This document shows positions 9,015 to 17,328 of a stretch of 64,000 bases of DNA, piece after piece. The number at the start of each line of letters is the position of its first letter. Position 1 is the stretch's first letter. Source of the stretch: Sphingomonas sp. Leaf230 (GTDB taxonomy: Bacteria > Pseudomonadota > Alphaproteobacteria > Sphingomonadales > Sphingomonadaceae); NCBI RefSeq assembly GCF_001421745.1, contig NZ_LMKW01000011.1, positions 186,001 through 250,000 of the forward strand, given 5' to 3'. Both the position numbers and the translations under genes were made by a program. A model generated the notes under the pieces. The model searched no databases, was not told the DNA's origin, and was given only the letters and a program-made list of their open reading frames with translations.

Positions 9015-11024
9015 TCACGCGTCGATCGCTTCCTCGTCCATGCGCCCCGCATTCTCCTGGATGAACGCGAACCTGTGCGCGGGGTTGTTGCCCATCAGGC
9101 GGTCGACCAAGTCCTTCACCTGCGCGCGCTCCTCGTATTCCTGCGGGAGCGTGATGCGGAGCATGCCGCGCGTCGCCGGGTCCATCGTGGTTTCGCGGAG
9201 CTGGCTCGGGTTCATTTCGCCGAGGCCCTTGAAGCGGCCGACGTCGACCTTCTTGCCCTTGAACACTGTGCGTTCGAGTTCGGCGCGGTGCGCGTCGTCT
9301 CTTGCATAGACGCTCTTGGTGCCGACGGTCAGGCGATAAAGCGGGGGCTGCGCGAGGTAGAGATGCCCGCGGCGGACGAGTTCGGGCATCTCCTGAAAGA
9401 AGAACGTCATCAGCAGCGTGGCAATGTGCGCGCCGTCGACGTCGGCGTCGGTCATGATGACGATGCGTTCGTAGCGTAGCGTGTCCGGCGTGCAGTCTTT
9501 TCGCGTACCGCAGCCGAGAGCGAGGGTGAGGTCGGCGATTTCCTGGTTGGCGAAGATCTTCGCGCTGGTCGCCGACGCGACGTTGAGAATCTTGCCGCGG
9601 ATCGGGAGGATCGCCTGCGTTTTCCGGTCACGCGCCTGTTTTGCCGAGCCACCTGCCGAATCACCCTCGACGATGAACAGTTCGGTGCCTTCGGGTGAGT
9701 TCGCCGAGCAGTCGGTCAGCTTGCCCGGCAGGCGGAGCTTCCGCGCGGAGGTCGCCGTCTTGCGCTTGACGTCGCGCTCCTGCTTGCGGCGCAGGCGTTC
9801 GTCCATCCGCTCCAGCACATAGTTCAGCAGCGCCTTGCCGCGATCCATGTTGTGGCTGAGGAAATGGTCGAAATGATCGCGAATGGCCTTCTCGACGAGG
9901 CCGGCGGCTTCGGGGCTGGTCAGGCGATCCTTGGTCTGGCTCTGGAATTGCGGCTCGCGGATGAAGACCGACAGCATCAGTTCGCTGCCGACCATAACGT
10001 CGTCCGCGCTGATATCCTTGGTCTTCTTGTTGCCGACGAGATCGCCGAACGCGCGCAGGCCGCGGACCAGTGCCTGGCGCAGGCCTTGCTCATGCGTGCC
10101 GCCGTCGGGGGTCGGGATGGTGTTGCAATACCAGCTATACGAGCCGTCGCTCCACAGCGGCCATGCGACCGCCCATTCGACGCGGCCCTGGGTTTCGCCG
10201 TTCGCGCTCGGGAAGTCCTGCGAGCCGGAGAAGAAGTCGGAGGTCGCGCACTCGCGGCCGGCGATCTGGTCGCGGAGGTGGTCGGCCAGGCCGCCGGGGA
10301 ACTGGAACACGGCCTGTGCGGGGGTGTCGTCACCGATCAGGTCGGGGGCGCAGTGCCAGCGGATCTCGACGCCCGCGAACAGATACGCCTTGGAGCGGAC
10401 GAGCTTGTAGAGGCGCTGCGGCTTGAAGTTCAGTTCGGTGCCGAAGATCTCGGTGTCGGGCGTGAAGGCGACGCTGGTGCCGCGACGATTGGGCGTGGGG
10501 CCGAGATGCTCGATCGGCCCGAGCGTCAGCCCCTTGGCGAAGCGCTGACGGTACAATTGCCGGTCGCGCGCGACTTCGACGACGGTGTCGGACGAGAGCG
10601 CGTTGACCACGCTGATGCCGACGCCGTGCAGGCCGCCCGACGTCGCATAGGCCTTGCCCGCGAACTTGCCGCCCGAGTGGAGCGTCGAGAGGATGACTTC
10701 CAGCGCGGATTTGTCGGGGAATTTCGGATGCGGATCGACGGGGATGCCGCGGCCGTTGTCGACGATCGTCAGGCGGTTGTTCGCTTCGAGCGTGACTTCG
10801 ATGCGCGTCGCGTGACCGGCGACCGCCTCGTCCATCGCGTTGTCGAGCACTTCGGCGGCGAGGTGATGCAGCGCGCGCTCGTCGGTGCCGCCGACGTACA
10901 TGCCGGGGCGGCGACGCACGGGTTCGAGGCCTTCGAGCACCTCGATCGAGGACGCGTCATAGGTGTTGGCGGCGGTTTTGCCGGCGCCGGGCGTCGAGGG
11001 GGACGCGAACAGATCTTCAGCCAT
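9015..11024 (-). CDS. parE: DNA topoisomerase IV subunit B
   Basis: ATPase subunit of topoisomerase IV, which decatenates daughter chromosomes together with ParC (not in the window). The GHKL ATPase region holds EVLDNAMDEAV and VDNGRGIPVD (residues 60-95) and GGLHGVGISVVNAL. The TOPRIM region holds IVEGDSAGGSAKQ near residue 450 and DADVDGAHI. I chose ATG 11022-11024 (MAEDLFASP, 669 aa). The frame stays open for another 1 kb upstream, but that part is antisense to the barrel gene and is a shadow. No strong ribosome site is visible. Confidence 0.97.
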   Translation of the reverse strand: MAEDLFASPSTPGAGKTAANTYDASSIEVLEGLEPVRRRPGMYVGGTDERALHHLAAEVLDNAMDEAVAGHATRIEVTLEANNRLTIVDNGRGIPVDPHPKFPDKSALEVILSTLHSGGKFAGKAYATSGGLHGVGISVVNALSSDTVVEVARDRQLYRQRFAKGLTLGPIEHLGPTPNRRGTSVAFTPDTEIFGTELNFKPQRLYKLVRSKAYLFAGVEIRWHCAPDLIGDDTPAQAVFQFPGGLADHLRDQIAGRECATSDFFSGSQDFPSANGETQGRVEWAVAWPLWSDGSYSWYCNTIPTPDGGTHEQGLRQALVRGLRAFGDLVGNKKTKDISADDVMVGSELMLSVFIREPQFQSQTKDRLTSPEAAGLVEKAIRDHFDHFLSHNMDRGKALLNYVLERMDERLRRKQERDVKRKTATSARKLRLPGKLTDCSANSPEGTELFIVEGDSAGGSAKQARDRKTQAILPIRGKILNVASATSAKIFANQEIADLTLALGCGTRKDCTPDTLRYERIVIMTDADVDGAHIATLLMTFFFQEMPELVRRGHLYLAQPPLYRLTVGTKSVYARDDAHRAELERTVFKGKKVDVGRFKGLGEMNPSQLRETTMDPATRGMLRITLPQEYEERAQVKDLVDRLMGNNPAHRFAFIQENAGRMDEEAIDA

Positions 11025-11183
11025 GGCGGGAACGTAGCCGCAGGCGTCGGACAAAGCCACAGGCTCCGTTTGTTCTCCCTGTGATCGAAAAGTCACATTG
11101 ATATAGATTGTTGCTTTGGGGGGATAACTTTCGCGGAACCGGCCGTTTATGAAAAACCTGTCATGAAGTTTCCGGGAGTGAAT

Positions 11184-12041
11184 ATGACTAAGACGATGAT
11201 GGTGGCGCTTGCTGGCGCCGCTACACTGGGGTTTGCCGCAATGCCTGCCGCCGCACAGGAGATGACCGAAGACGCACCGTTCAGCGGCATCTATTTCGGT
11301 GCAGCGGGCGGCTATGACGTACAGCCGAACGACGAAGGTTCGTCGATCCTGTTCGATCGCAACCTCGATGGCCGGTTCGGCGACGCCGTCACGACCGCTG
11401 CCGGTGCCAACGCCTTCTCGCCTGGCTTCTGCAACGGCGCAGCGCGGAGCAGCACTGCTCCTGCCGTCGGTGGCCGTGGCTGCCGCAACGACAAGGACAA
11501 CACCGCCTTTTACGCCCGCGTCGGCATCGACCAGCAGCGCGGGAACATCGTCGTCGGCGTCGTCGGCGAGTTCGGCAAGTCGAACATCCGCGACAGCGTC
11601 ACCGCGTTCTCGACCACGCCCGCCTTCTACACGATGACGCGCGACCTCGACTGGGAAGCCTCGATCCGCGGCCGCGCCGGCTATGCGGTCAACACGACGC
11701 TGTTCTACGGCACGTTCGGTGCGGGCTATGCGCGCATCAACCGCGATTTCTATTCGAGCAACACCGCCAACGCCTATGCGCAGAGCGGCAAGAAGAACCA
11801 GTTCGGCATCACCGGCGGCGGTGGCATCGAGCAGAAGCTCGGCAAGAACATCTCGGTCGGCATGGAATATATGTTCCACCAGTATCAGGACGACGATGCC
11901 CGCGTTCTCGTGACCCGCGGCACGCAGCCTGCGAACAACCCGTTCGTGCTCGCGCCGAACACGGCCGGGACGGCGTTCAAGCGCTCGGATGACAACTTCC
12001 GCTGGCACAGCCTGCGCGGCACGGTGGCGTTTAGGTTCTGA
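11184..12041 (+). CDS. Outer-membrane beta-barrel protein
   Basis: A 285-aa exported protein: signal peptide MTKTMMVALAGA... ending PAAAQ, then alternating beta-strand patterns (FSGIYFGAAGGYD, AFYARVGID, ASIRGRAGYAV, FYGTFGAGYARI, FGITGGGGIEQ, ISVGMEYMFHQY) and a C-terminal GTVAFRF. A terminal Phe is typical of proteins inserted by the BAM complex. It resembles the 8-strand OmpA/opacity class of small porin-like proteins. ATG 11184 has GGGAG upstream; ATG 11163 is an alternative. An intrinsic terminator follows at 12153. Confidence 0.88.
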   Translation: MTKTMMVALAGAATLGFAAMPAAAQEMTEDAPFSGIYFGAAGGYDVQPNDEGSSILFDRNLDGRFGDAVTTAAGANAFSPGFCNGAARSSTAPAVGGRGCRNDKDNTAFYARVGIDQQRGNIVVGVVGEFGKSNIRDSVTAFSTTPAFYTMTRDLDWEASIRGRAGYAVNTTLFYGTFGAGYARINRDFYSSNTANAYAQSGKKNQFGITGGGGIEQKLGKNISVGMEYMFHQYQDDDARVLVTRGTQPANNPFVLAPNTAGTAFKRSDDNFRWHSLRGTVAFRF

Positions 12042-12152
12042 GGCGCGGCGAAGGGCGGCCTGCACCAAGCTGGTGCAGGACTCGCCCAAGCCCGGCCGGC
12101 GCGGCTAGCCGCGGCCGACGACATGGGCTTTGCCCATGGCTAGCTGATATAG

Positions 12153-12188
12153 AAAGGGCCGCTTCCTCACACGGGAAGCGGCCTTTTC
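12153..12188. terminator. Terminator hairpin after the outer-membrane barrel gene
   Basis: Stem GGCCGCTTCC / GGAAGCGGCC with a 7-nt loop, followed by TTTT on the plus strand; the minus strand reads out with a shorter TTT run, so it may act in both directions. A smaller CATGGGC/GCCCATG hairpin lies just before it at 12122-12138. The rest of the 422-bp gap (12042-12463) holds two palindromic repeats and no gene that I can support. Confidence 0.85.
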
Positions 12189-12239
12189 GTTGCTCGCTGT
12201 AGCTTCCGCCATTCGATAGCCAGTTGCCAGCCGCAAGCT

Positions 12240-12293
12240 TGTTTCCCCGCGAAGGCGGGGACCAGTCTGGGCTCCCGCCTTCGCGGGAGAACA
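12240..12293. repeat. Intergenic palindromic repeat (family B)
   Basis: Arms TTCCCCGCGAAGGCGGGG and CTCCCGCCTTCGCGGGAG around a short ACCAGTCTGG centre. Same family as 49967-50023. Confidence 0.85.
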
Positions 12294-12321
12294 AGGAAGG
12301 GTGCCACCCCCTCCATGTGCC

Positions 12322-12425
12322 CCACCCCGGCGGAGGCCGCGGCCCAGTTGCGCGACGTTGCTAAACGCGGGCGGCGCTCAGTTACCGCGACCTTCCCAAT
12401 TGGGCCCCGGCCTTCGCCGGGGGGG
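12322..12425. repeat. Intergenic palindromic repeat (family D)
   Basis: Imperfect inverted repeat with outer arms CACCCCGGCGGAGGCCGCGG and its complement-like CCCCGGCCTTCGCCGGGG, and inner CCCAGTTG / CAATTGGG. A better preserved copy lies at 53566-53671. Confidence 0.8.
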
Positions 12426-12463
12426 CACCTCTTGGAAGAGCCGTTTGCCATCAAATTAGAATG

Positions 12464-13228
12464 TTATCTTGGTCGCGGACCACCAAACGGCAGCGGCGGC
12501 GTGGGACGACGATCGCGACGGGGCAACTGTGCCTGGTACGCATGGCCGCAATGATCGACGCAATACGGGAACCCCGGGTTCACCGCCTTGCCGCAGAAGT
12601 GGAAGTCGGGCTCGCCGGGATGGCCGAGCGGCCATTTGCAGATGCGGTCGTTCAGTTCGAGCAGGCTCGTCTTGTTCGCCATCTCGGCCGACGGCTTGGC
12701 GGGGACGAGGCGACGCGGCGGTGCGGGCGTGCTCGGAGGCTGCTGCTCGCCAGGCGCCTGGCGGAGGAAGCCACCGGGGCCGACGGAGCGCAGGATCGGC
12801 TGAGGCGCGCGGACGGGGGCGACGACGGCCGGAGCTGCCTCGTCCTCATCCTCGTCGTCGTCTTCGTCGTCCTCAGGCTCTTCCGCGACCGACTCCGGCT
12901 CGACCGGCGCAACAGGCTTGGCCGCTGCGACGACGGGCTCTGCGACCGGCGCGGGCTTGGGGGCCTCGACCTCGACCGGCTCCGGAGTCGCAACCGGCTC
13001 GGGGGCCGCCGCAGCAGCCGACGCCGATGCTTCGGCAGCAGCAGCCGCCTTCGCCTCGGGATCGTTCGGCTTCACCGGCGACGGGCGCGCCTGCAGCTCG
13101 AGGCGGTGGGCCTTGCCGATGACGGCGTTGCGGCTCACGCCACCCAGTGCTTCGGCGATCTGGCTGGCGGTCTGGCCGGCCTCCCACATCGTCTTGAGCG
13201 TCGCGATGCGCTCGTCGGTCCAGGACAT
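12464..13228 (-). CDS. gcrA: GcrA cell-cycle regulator
   Basis: Alphaproteobacterial transcription factor that binds sigma70-RNA polymerase and activates promoters carrying CcrM-methylated GANTC sites. The N-terminal DNA-binding part (MSWTDERIATLKTMWEAG, SQIAEALGG, NAVIGKAHRLELQ) is textbook GcrA. The C-terminal sigma-binding part has ICKWPLGHPG, HFCGKA and PYCVDHC. At 254 aa it is longer than the Caulobacter protein because of an Ala/Pro/Glu linker with an acidic run (EEPEDDEDDDEDEDEA). It is divergent from the ABC permease with only 65 bp between them. Confidence 0.95.
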   Translation of the reverse strand: MSWTDERIATLKTMWEAGQTASQIAEALGGVSRNAVIGKAHRLELQARPSPVKPNDPEAKAAAAAEASASAAAAAPEPVATPEPVEVEAPKPAPVAEPVVAAAKPVAPVEPESVAEEPEDDEDDDEDEDEAAPAVVAPVRAPQPILRSVGPGGFLRQAPGEQQPPSTPAPPRRLVPAKPSAEMANKTSLLELNDRICKWPLGHPGEPDFHFCGKAVNPGFPYCVDHCGHAYQAQLPRRDRRPTPPLPFGGPRPR

Positions 13229-13293
13229 GTTCGTTCCTTAGTCTTGCTCAGCCGGGTTGCGGGCGGCAGCGGCAGCGATTACCCGCAACGCCT

Positions 13294-14148
13294 ATGAGCA
13301 GCCAGCCCCCAATCGGTGAAATCCATTCGGCGGTGCATTCCGCCCCCGGCGTTCCCGTCATAAAGAGCGTGAACTGGGAGGGATTGCGAACCCTCTATAT
13401 CAAGGAGGTGCGCCGGTTCTTCAAGGTGCAGCTTCAGACGGTGTGGGCGCCGGCGATCACGACGCTCCTGTTTCTGATCGTGTTCACCATCGCGACCGGT
13501 GCGAAAAGCCCGGTTCCAGTCGATGGCCAGATCGTCGCGTTCGCCGATTTCATCGCGCCGGGGCTGATCATCGCGCAGGGCATGATGGGCCCGGCGTTCG
13601 CCAATGCGAGCTTCTCGCTGCTCGTCGGCAAGATGCAGGGGACGATCGTCGATTACCTCCAGCCGCCCTTGTCGACGGGTGAGCTGCTGGGCGCGTTGGT
13701 CGCCGGCGCCGTGACTCGCGCGGTGATCGTCGGGATCGTCGTGTGGGCGGCGATGGCGCTGTATCCGGGTGTGCACGTGACGCCGCATGCGCCGCTCGCG
13801 ATCATCTGGTTCGGGCTGCTGGGTGCGACGTTCCTCGCGCTGCTCGGCGTGCTGACGTCGATCTGGGCGGACAAGTTCGATCACGCCGCGGCGGTCACCA
13901 ACTTCGTGATCGCGCCGCTGTCGCTGTTGTCGGGGACGTTCTATTCGGTCGACAAGCTGGCGCCGGCGTTCCGCGCGTTCAGTCATGCGAACCCGTTCTT
14001 CTACATCATCTCGGGGTTCCGCTACGGGTTCCTGGGGATCGCCGACTCGCCGGTGATGATCGGCGGGATCGTGATCCTGGTGATCGACTTGGTGCTGGCG
14101 ACGCTCTGCTACCGGTTGCTGAAGAGCGGTTGGAAGCTGAAGAACTGA
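13294..14148 (+). CDS. ABC-2 type transporter permease
   Basis: A 284-aa inner-membrane protein of the ABC-2 family (YadH/NodJ-like). The N-terminus IKEVRRFFKVQLQTVWAP leads into six likely membrane helices, and FYSVDKLAPAF with HANPFFYIISGFRYGF is the conserved C-terminal signature of this family. No ABC ATPase gene is adjacent, so the partner must be encoded elsewhere. The stop codon overlaps the start of the next gene (TGATG), so the permease and the serine hydrolase are translationally coupled. The substrate is unknown. Confidence 0.9.
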   Translation: MSSQPPIGEIHSAVHSAPGVPVIKSVNWEGLRTLYIKEVRRFFKVQLQTVWAPAITTLLFLIVFTIATGAKSPVPVDGQIVAFADFIAPGLIIAQGMMGPAFANASFSLLVGKMQGTIVDYLQPPLSTGELLGALVAGAVTRAVIVGIVVWAAMALYPGVHVTPHAPLAIIWFGLLGATFLALLGVLTSIWADKFDHAAAVTNFVIAPLSLLSGTFYSVDKLAPAFRAFSHANPFFYIISGFRYGFLGIADSPVMIGGIVILVIDLVLATLCYRLLKSGWKLKN

Positions 14149-15419
14149 TGCACAGGCTCGCGCTCTGGCTGGTGGCGTTGGCGGTGGCCTTGCTGCCGGT
14201 CGCTGCGGTGGCGCAGAGCGCGGTGGCGGACCCGGCGTTGCGGACGAAGGCGGATGCGCTGGTCGCGATCCTTGACGGGCGCGGCGCATATGATGCGTAT
14301 TTCGCTGCGAGCTTCCGCGAGAAGGTGCCGAAGGCGCAGTTCTTGGCGATTGTCGAGAAGCTGAAGGCGACACTAGGCGCGCCCCAGAAGATCGAGTCGT
14401 TGACGGCGACGTCGGCATGGTCCGCGGATCTGGTCGTTGGCTATGCGCGGGGAACGGCAAGCGTTCGGCTGGTGATCGATCCCACGGCGCAGCATGCTGC
14501 GACCGGGTTGCTGATCACCGGCACGGGCGCGCGCGACGATAGCCTCGCCAAGGTCGAGGCGGAGTTTCGTGCTCTGCCGGGGGCTAGCGGGTTCGGGCTT
14601 TACGCGCTCGGCGAGGGTAAGCCCGAGCTGATCCTCGAATACCGTGCCGATGTCGCTGCACCGCTGGGGTCGGCGTTCAAGCTCTGGGTGCTGGCGGAAC
14701 TAGCAAGGCAGGTTGCGGCGGGCGAGCGGCATTGGGATGACGTCGTGAAGGTCGGGGCGCCATCCCTGCCGTCGGGGGTGTTGCAGACCTGGCCTGCCGG
14801 ATCGCCGGTGACTGTGCAGACGCTCGCGACGATGATGATCTCGATCAGCGACAACACCGCGACGGATGCGCTGCTGACGACGCTCGGACGCGCGAAGGTC
14901 GATGCGATGGCGGCGGCGTCAGGCGGCAGCGTGCCGGTGATGACGACGCGCGAGATGTTCGCGCTGAAGGGGGATCCCGCGCTGACCAAGGCTTGGGCGG
15001 CTGGGTCGGTGGACGAGCGGCGGGCGCTGCTGGTGGACAATGCGGTGAAGATCGCGACGGCCAAGCTTGATCCGACCGTGTTCGCGGGGAAGCCGGTGGC
15101 GATCGACAGCGTCGAATGGTTTGCGAGTCCTTCGGCAATGGCGGGGCTGCTGGATCGATTGCGCGGGGCGGATGCCACGACACGGGCGGTGCTGGCGGTC
15201 AATGCGGGGGTCGATCCGGCGATCGCCAAGCGGTTTGGGTATGTCGGGTTCAAGGGTGGCGGCGAGCCGGGGGTTCTGAGCTTGAACTATCTGGTGCAGG
15301 CCAAGGATGGGCGCTGGTATGCGGCGACCGGGAACTGGCACCGGGCTGATGATGGCGTGAACGAGGTTCGGTTTGCAGGGCTGATGGGGCGAGCGTTGGC
15401 GTTGCTGGCGGCGCGGTAG
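14148..15419 (+). CDS. Secreted class A beta-lactamase-like serine hydrolase
   Basis: A 423-aa exported protein (signal peptide ending VAAVAQ). An N-terminal region of about 120 residues resembles the DUF3887-like part that some beta-lactamase-related proteins carry. The catalytic domain shows the three class A motifs in order: SxxK as SAFK (near residue 176), SDN as ISDNTATD (near 233), and a K-G-G box as FKGGGEPG (near 368). An E-x-x-x-N omega-loop is not evident, so true beta-lactam hydrolysis is doubtful. A DD-peptidase or other hydrolase role is equally possible. It overlaps the permease stop by one base. Confidence 0.85.
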   Translation: MHRLALWLVALAVALLPVAAVAQSAVADPALRTKADALVAILDGRGAYDAYFAASFREKVPKAQFLAIVEKLKATLGAPQKIESLTATSAWSADLVVGYARGTASVRLVIDPTAQHAATGLLITGTGARDDSLAKVEAEFRALPGASGFGLYALGEGKPELILEYRADVAAPLGSAFKLWVLAELARQVAAGERHWDDVVKVGAPSLPSGVLQTWPAGSPVTVQTLATMMISISDNTATDALLTTLGRAKVDAMAAASGGSVPVMTTREMFALKGDPALTKAWAAGSVDERRALLVDNAVKIATAKLDPTVFAGKPVAIDSVEWFASPSAMAGLLDRLRGADATTRAVLAVNAGVDPAIAKRFGYVGFKGGGEPGVLSLNYLVQAKDGRWYAATGNWHRADDGVNEVRFAGLMGRALALLAAR

Positions 15420-15486
15420 GATTCGCTGCTTTTCGCTGAATGCCCCCATAGGCTGATTAATTGCAGCGCGACCGCCAACCCATGCC

Positions 15487-15564
15487 GTTCCCCCGCGAAG
15501 GCGGGGGTCCAGGGTAACTGAAGATGGCGTTTGTGATCCTGGGCTCCTGCGTTCGCAGGAGAAC
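15487..15564. repeat. Intergenic palindromic repeat (family B)
   Basis: Two nested hairpins: CCCCCGCGAAGGCGGGGG and CTCCTGCGTTCGCAGGAG, joined by a CCAGGG...CCTGGG pairing. Lies between convergent genes. Confidence 0.85.
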
Positions 15565-15581
15565 AGCTTATTAAGTGGGGA

Positions 15582-16154
15582 TCAGGCCCGCCCTGCCGCC
15601 TGCCAGCTATCAGCACAGAGCCCGTAGATCAGGCTGTCGCGCAACCCCAGATGCGTTTCCCATTCGTCGCGCAACAGGCGCTCGCGGCGGAAACCCAAGC
15701 GTTCCAACAACGTGATCGACGCAGTATTCTCGGCATCTGCATCCGCAAAAACCCGGCTCCGGCCTTCCGCGAACAAGCGATCAATCACTGCCGACACAGC
15801 CTCCCGCGCAATCCCCCGTCCCCAGGCCTCGCGCGCAAGGATGAACCCGATCTCCGTCACCCCTGCCCCGTCGGCCTCGCTACCCGAGACCCAGCCGATC
15901 GCGCGGTCGTCGCCGGTGCGGGTGATCGCCCAGGTGCGCTGGTTGCCCGGTGCGGCTTCCTCGGCGAGATACGTGCGGACGTCGTCGACCGAGCCCAAGG
16001 GCCCGTCGGCGGAATAGGCCATCAGCTCCGCGTCGGCGAGCATCGGGTGCAGCGCGGTCGCGTCACCCTCGACCAGCGGTCGCAGTCGAAGCCGTCGCGT
16101 CTTCAGCACCGGCGATACGCCGGCGCGCCGTGGTCTGCGTCCGGGTTGCCTCAC
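15582..16154 (-). CDS. GNAT family N-acetyltransferase, RimJ/RimL type
   Basis: A 190-aa acetyltransferase. The N-terminus TRRLRLRPL, the central TEIGFILAREAWGRGIAREA (acetyl-CoA binding), and ENTASITLLERLGFR are the typical RimJ/RimL-like pattern. The substrate is unknown. The frame lacks ATG. I chose GTG 16152-16154 because it overlaps the LysR stop as GTGA; GTG at 16107-16109 gives VLKTRRLRLRP and fits the family better, so the first 15 residues are uncertain. Last gene of the metZ-apaG-lysR-GNAT chain. Confidence 0.85.
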   Translation of the reverse strand: MRQPGRRPRRAGVSPVLKTRRLRLRPLVEGDATALHPMLADAELMAYSADGPLGSVDDVRTYLAEEAAPGNQRTWAITRTGDDRAIGWVSGSEADGAGVTEIGFILAREAWGRGIAREAVSAVIDRLFAEGRSRVFADADAENTASITLLERLGFRRERLLRDEWETHLGLRDSLIYGLCADSWQAAGRA

Positions 16155-16933
16155 GCGGTCAGGGCATCCACGAGCGCGCGGACTTTCTTCTGACGCCACT
16201 GCGGGAGCGGGGCGACCAGCCAATACCCCCCCTTCGAGGGCTGCGACTCGCCGATAAGCCGTACGCGGGCCTGCGCCAGATCGCGGCGGGCAAGCAGTTC
16301 GGGCACGGTCGCGCGGCCAAGCCCCGCCGCCGCCGCGTCGATCGCGAGCCCGGCGTCGGTGACGCGGACCAGCGCGACGCCGTCTTCTCCGGACCAGGCA
16401 ATTGCCGACTCGGTGTCGGTGCCGGGCTTGGCGATCGTCACCATGCCCTCCGACTCTAGCGCCTCGCCCTCATGCTCGCCCGGACCATCACCCCAGCGGA
16501 TCGCGAGATCGAGATTGGCTTCGGTGAAGTCGACATTCTCGTCCGCGGTGATCAGCACGAAACGCAGTTCGGGATCCGCCTCCGCGATCTGCGCGAGCCG
16601 CGGCATCAGCCACTTCTCGGTCAGATCGCGCGGCGCTGCGATGGTCAGCGATTTCGACGACTGCCCCGCCTGCATCGCGCGCACGGCTTCCTCGAACTGG
16701 AGGAACCCGCCGCGGAGCGCGCCTAGCCCCGCCTCAGCCTCGGGAGTCAGTTCGAGTCCGCGCGTGGTGCGGCGGAACAGCACGACGCCGAGCGTATCCT
16801 CCAGCGCGCGGATCTGCTGCCCGACCGCCGCCGGCGTCACCGCCAGCTCATCGGCCGCTCGCGTAAACGACAGATGCCGCGCGGCCGCATCGAGCACGCG
16901 CAGGCCGTTAAGCGGGAGATGCGTGCGCTTCAA
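16151..16933 (-). CDS. LysR-type transcriptional regulator, GcvA-like
   Basis: A 260-aa DNA-binding regulator. The winged helix-turn-helix is LPLNGLRVLDAAARHLSFT with ADELAVTPAAVGQQIRALE, followed by LFRRTTRGLELT. The effector domain is shorter than in many LysR proteins. The first codon is TTG (16931-16933), which overlaps the apaG stop (TTGA), so the start rests on coupling; no in-frame ATG lies nearby. It resembles the GcvA subgroup, but its target is not shown by the context and could include its own operon. Confidence 0.9.
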   Translation of the reverse strand: MKRTHLPLNGLRVLDAAARHLSFTRAADELAVTPAAVGQQIRALEDTLGVVLFRRTTRGLELTPEAEAGLGALRGGFLQFEEAVRAMQAGQSSKSLTIAAPRDLTEKWLMPRLAQIAEADPELRFVLITADENVDFTEANLDLAIRWGDGPGEHEGEALESEGMVTIAKPGTDTESAIAWSGEDGVALVRVTDAGLAIDAAAAGLGRATVPELLARRDLAQARVRLIGESQPSKGGYWLVAPLPQWRQKKVRALVDALTA

Positions 16934-17328
16934 TTCAGCACCGCGGGGGCGAACAGCGAGAAGCGGGGGATCTCGACCGCGAACACGGCGCCGTCTTCGC
17001 GGACCATCTGGTAGCTCCCCTGCATTGCACCCGACGGGGTCGCGAGCGGGCAGCCCGAGACGTAGTCGAAGCTCGCGCCCGGTTCGATCACCGGCTGTTC
17101 GCCGACCACGCCTTCGCCCTCGACCGAATGACGCGCGCCGCGGCCGTCGGTGATCACCCAGTGGCGGGTAAGCAGCTGGACGGTCTCGGTGCCCTCGTTC
17201 TCGAGGCGGATATGATACGCCCAGAACCAGCGGTCCCGCTCGGGCTCGGACTGTTCGGGCAAATAGCTGACCGACACGCGCACCGTCACCCCATCGGTCG
17301 TCGCCGCGTTGGGGAACAGCGCCTTCAT
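16930..17328 (-). CDS. apaG: ApaG domain protein
   Basis: A 132-aa ApaG (DUF525) protein. The sequence VRVSVSYLPEQSEPERDRWFWAYHIRLEN, TVQLLTRHWVITDG and VVGEQPVIEPGASFDYVSG is diagnostic (quoted in parts of the family pattern). The biochemical role is unsettled; it has been linked to cobalt/magnesium resistance and a fibronectin-like fold. The start overlaps the metZ stop by four bases (ATGA) and its end overlaps the regulator start by four bases. Confidence 0.95.
   Translation of the reverse strand: MKALFPNAATTDGVTVRVSVSYLPEQSEPERDRWFWAYHIRLENEGTETVQLLTRHWVITDGRGARHSVEGEGVVGEQPVIEPGASFDYVSGCPLATPSGAMQGSYQMVREDGAVFAVEIPRFSLFAPAVLN

Noticed and set aside
11025..12089. Upstream extension of the parE frame by 355 codons
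   Set aside because: It is antisense to the outer-membrane barrel gene and lacks similarity to any topoisomerase; MAEDLFASP at 11024 is the typical start.
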